Assembly (NCBI GenBank): GCA_017948555.1
Contig: JAFMYY010000007.1
Span: 124,001-188,000 of the forward strand
Direction of reading: 5' to 3'
Length of the DNA stretch: 64,000 nt
DNA from: Cesiribacteraceae bacterium YIM B00369
Lineage (GTDB): Bacteria; Bacteroidota; Bacteroidia; Cytophagales; Cyclobacteriaceae
A program made the translations under genes and the position numbers. Below the pieces are notes generated by a model. That model did not search any database and was not told the origin of the DNA. It saw only the letters and a list, made by a program, of their open reading frames with translations. Positions 62,168 to 64,000 of the stretch are shown piece after piece. Each line of letters opens with the position of its first letter. Within the stretch, counting starts at the first letter, position 1.

Positions 62168-64000
62168 ATGAAACGAATTATTAACAAGGTAACAGTTTTA
62201 GGTTCCGGTATAATGGGCTCGCGTATTGCAGCGCACTTTGCCAATATCGGGCTAAAAGTACGCCTGCTGGACATTGCTCCCTTCGACCTGAATGAGGAGG
62301 AAAAGAAAAAAGGCCTGAGCCTGGATGATCCGAAAGTGAAAATGCGCATCGTAACCGGGGCCTGGGAAAACATGCTCAAAGGCAAACCAGCCTCTTTATA
62401 CGATTCTTCTTTTGCTGAGCGGGTACAGCTTGGCAACTTTAAAGACCACATGAAGGATATTGGCGACAGCGACTGGGTTATAGAAGTTGTGGTCGAGAAC
62501 CTGAAAATTAAAAAGCAGGTTTTTGAAGAGGTTGAAAAGTACCGGAAACCCGGCACGCTTATTACGTCCAATACATCAGGAATCCCTATTCACCTCATGA
62601 ACGAGGGCCGTTCCGATGATTTTCAGAAGCATTTTTGTGGCACGCACTTCTTTAATCCTCCCCGGTACCTGAAGTTGCTGGAAATTATTCCAACTCCTAA
62701 GACCGATCCGGAAATTACAGAATTCCTGATGAAGTACGGCGATCGCTACCTGGGTAAAACCACTGTACTTTGTAAAGATACCCCTGCTTTTATAGCCAAC
62801 CGTGTAGGTATTTTCGGTATTATGAAAGTGGTGGATACTATGAAGAAGCTGGACCTGAGCGTTGATGAAGTTGATAAGCTTACAGGCCCGGTAATAGGCC
62901 GGCCAAAATCAGCTACCTTCCGTACCAGCGATGTCGTAGGTTTAGATACCCTCGTAAACGTTGCCAATGGCCTGTACCAGGGTTTGCCGGACGATGAACG
63001 CCGTGAAATTTTTAAGCTTCCTCCGGAGGTAAATGCGCTGGCAGAGAGAAAGTGGCTGGGCGATAAAACCGGTCAGGGCTTTTATAAGAAAACAAAGAAC
63101 GAAAAAGGCGAAACGGAAATTCTTACCCTCGACCTGAAGGAAATGGAGTACAAGCCGAAGCAAAAGGTAAAATTTGCCACGCTTGAGCAAACAAAGCCAA
63201 TTGAGAACCTACGCGAACGCTTTCCTGTGCTCCTTTCCGGCAAAGACAAGGCAGGTGAGTTTTACCGCGATTCCTTCTTCGGCCTTTTTGAATATGTTAC
63301 GCACCGTATTCCCGAAATTTCCGATGAGCTCTACAGAATAGACGATGCCCTGCGGGCCGGATTTGGCTGGGAGCTGGGCCCCTTCCAGACCTGGGATGCT
63401 GCCGGGGTAAAAAAATCGGTAGCAAAAATGGAGGAAATGGGCTATAAGCCAAAGCAATGGGTATATGATATGCTGGAGGCCGGCCACGAAAGCTTTTATA
63501 AGGTAGAAGGTGGCCGTAAGCTCTATTACGACATCCAAAGCAAATCTTACAAAGGCGTACCAGGTACCGAAGAGTTTATTCTTCTCGATACCCTCCGGAA
63601 AAGCAATAAGGTGTGGGGAAATTCCGATGCCACCATTATTGACCTTGGCGATGGTATCCTGAACCTGGAGTTCCATAGTAAAATGAATACCATGGGTGCC
63701 GGTGTAGTTGATGGTATCAATAAAGCCATAAGCCTTGCCGAAGAAAAATACCGGGGACTGGTAATTGCCAATGAAGGAGCCAACTTCTCCGCCGGGGCTA
63801 ACCTGGGGATGGTGTTTATGTACGCCATTGAGCAGGAATACGACGAAATAGATTTCATGATCCGTCAGTTCCAGAATACTATTATGCGTGCCCGCTACAG
63901 CAGTGTTCCGGTGGTGGTAGCTCCCCATGGCATGACCCTGGGCGGTGGTTGCGAGCTCACCATGCATGCCGACCAGGTGGTGGCAGCCGCGGAGACTTAC
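62168..64000 (+). CDS. FadN-like 3-hydroxyacyl-CoA dehydrogenase / enoyl-CoA hydratase, 3' end outside window
   Basis: Beta-oxidation enzyme combining hydration of trans-2-enoyl-CoA and NAD-dependent oxidation of the 3-hydroxyacyl-CoA. The frame is open for 611 codons from ATG 62168 to the right edge. The dehydrogenase comes first: GSGIMGSRIAAHFANIG near 11, SNTSGIP near 136, CGTHFFNPPRYLKLLEI near 158 with the catalytic His. A second dehydrogenase-type C-terminal domain covers about 350-470. The hydratase/crotonase domain begins near 495 (DATIIDLGDGILNLEFHSKMNTMG) and continues to the edge with the oxyanion-hole segment GANFSAGANL. This order is that of FadN, the reverse of E. coli FadB. Confidence 0.95.
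   Translation, partial: MKRIINKVTVLGSGIMGSRIAAHFANIGLKVRLLDIAPFDLNEEEKKKGLSLDDPKVKMRIVTGAWENMLKGKPASLYDSSFAERVQLGNFKDHMKDIGDSDWVIEVVVENLKIKKQVFEEVEKYRKPGTLITSNTSGIPIHLMNEGRSDDFQKHFCGTHFFNPPRYLKLLEIIPTPKTDPEITEFLMKYGDRYLGKTTVLCKDTPAFIANRVGIFGIMKVVDTMKKLDLSVDEVDKLTGPVIGRPKSATFRTSDVVGLDTLVNVANGLYQGLPDDERREIFKLPPEVNALAERKWLGDKTGQGFYKKTKNEKGETEILTLDLKEMEYKPKQKVKFATLEQTKPIENLRERFPVLLSGKDKAGEFYRDSFFGLFEYVTHRIPEISDELYRIDDALRAGFGWELGPFQTWDAAGVKKSVAKMEEMGYKPKQWVYDMLEAGHESFYKVEGGRKLYYDIQSKSYKGVPGTEEFILLDTLRKSNKVWGNSDATIIDLGDGILNLEFHSKMNTMGAGVVDGINKAISLAEEKYRGLVIANEGANFSAGANLGMVFMYAIEQEYDEIDFMIRQFQNTIMRARYSSVPVVVAPHGMTLGGGCELTMHADQVVAAAETY

Noticed and set aside
63209-63967. Leftward 252-codon open frame opposite the FadN-like gene
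   Set aside because: It lies wholly on the antisense of a clear beta-oxidation gene with intact motifs, and its translation shows no recognisable domain.
1-64000. CRISPR arrays, insertion sequences, prophage or plasmid genes
   Set aside because: No regularly spaced repeats, transposase or integrase motifs, or terminal inverted repeats with target duplications were seen.

Overview
The window comes from a Bacteroidota genome, most probably of the Cytophagia/Cytophagales. The evidence is a SusC/RagA-type outer-membrane protein at the left edge, a GldJ gliding lipoprotein, a surface protein with a type IX secretion tail, a DUF4175 protein, a DUF4374 lipoprotein, and promoters of the Bacteroidota type (TTTG, 19 bp, TAnnTTTG). 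No plasmid, phage or insertion-sequence genes and no CRISPR array were seen. Most of the window looks like core chromosome.

Layout. 1-2620: 5' part of a SusC-like receptor. 3.1-8.0 kb: WG-repeat protein, DUF2007 protein, long-chain acyl-CoA ligase and a soluble PAS histidine kinase. 8.2-21.8 kb: a long leftward block (TPR protein, Ig-like lipoprotein, methyltransferase, mnmG, ybeY, RsbW-like ATPase, DUF4175 protein, oligopeptide-type binding lipoprotein, exonuclease III). Inside this block the 10.07-10.44 kb intergenic region carries a dense set of DnaA-box-like 9-mers around an AT-rich core. The 14.88-14.99 kb intergenic region carries two 18-bp palindromes of parS type. A third parS-like palindrome lies at 23.28 kb. 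I read this as the chromosomal origin region (oriC plus parS), which is the main discovery of the window.

22.4-29.0 kb: AhpD-like protein with a coupled unknown partner, ComF-type phosphoribosyltransferase, gldJ and mfd. 29.3-36.7 kb: an orphan haem-copper oxidase subunit III, a class IV aminotransferase, a leftward YfiR / HAMP-GAF-PAS / c-haem DUF3365 signalling operon, and prfA. 36.7-44.7 kb: beta-helix lipoprotein, YjbQ protein, PRC-barrel stress-type pair, LemA-TPM-TPM operon, an MDR oxidoreductase and methylglyoxal synthase. 44.9-52.7 kb: radical SAM protein, Cys-rich copper-storage-like protein, an unknown protein, an SDR, a PAS histidine kinase overlapping its response regulator, and a coiled-coil membrane protein. 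53.3 kb: tRNA-Leu(CAG) with its own promoter and terminator.

54.2-61.2 kb is the most accessory-like part: a large secreted beta-helix protein with a duplicated PA14 domain, then a TonB-dependent receptor with a DUF4374 lipoprotein, a pair resembling xenosiderophore uptake systems. 61.6-64 kb: a MarR regulator with a predicted operator and a FadN-like beta-oxidation enzyme that runs off the right edge. The acyl-CoA ligase at 4.6 kb could feed that pathway. Coordinates of domains are estimates made by reading, and family names rest on recognised motifs, not on database searches.
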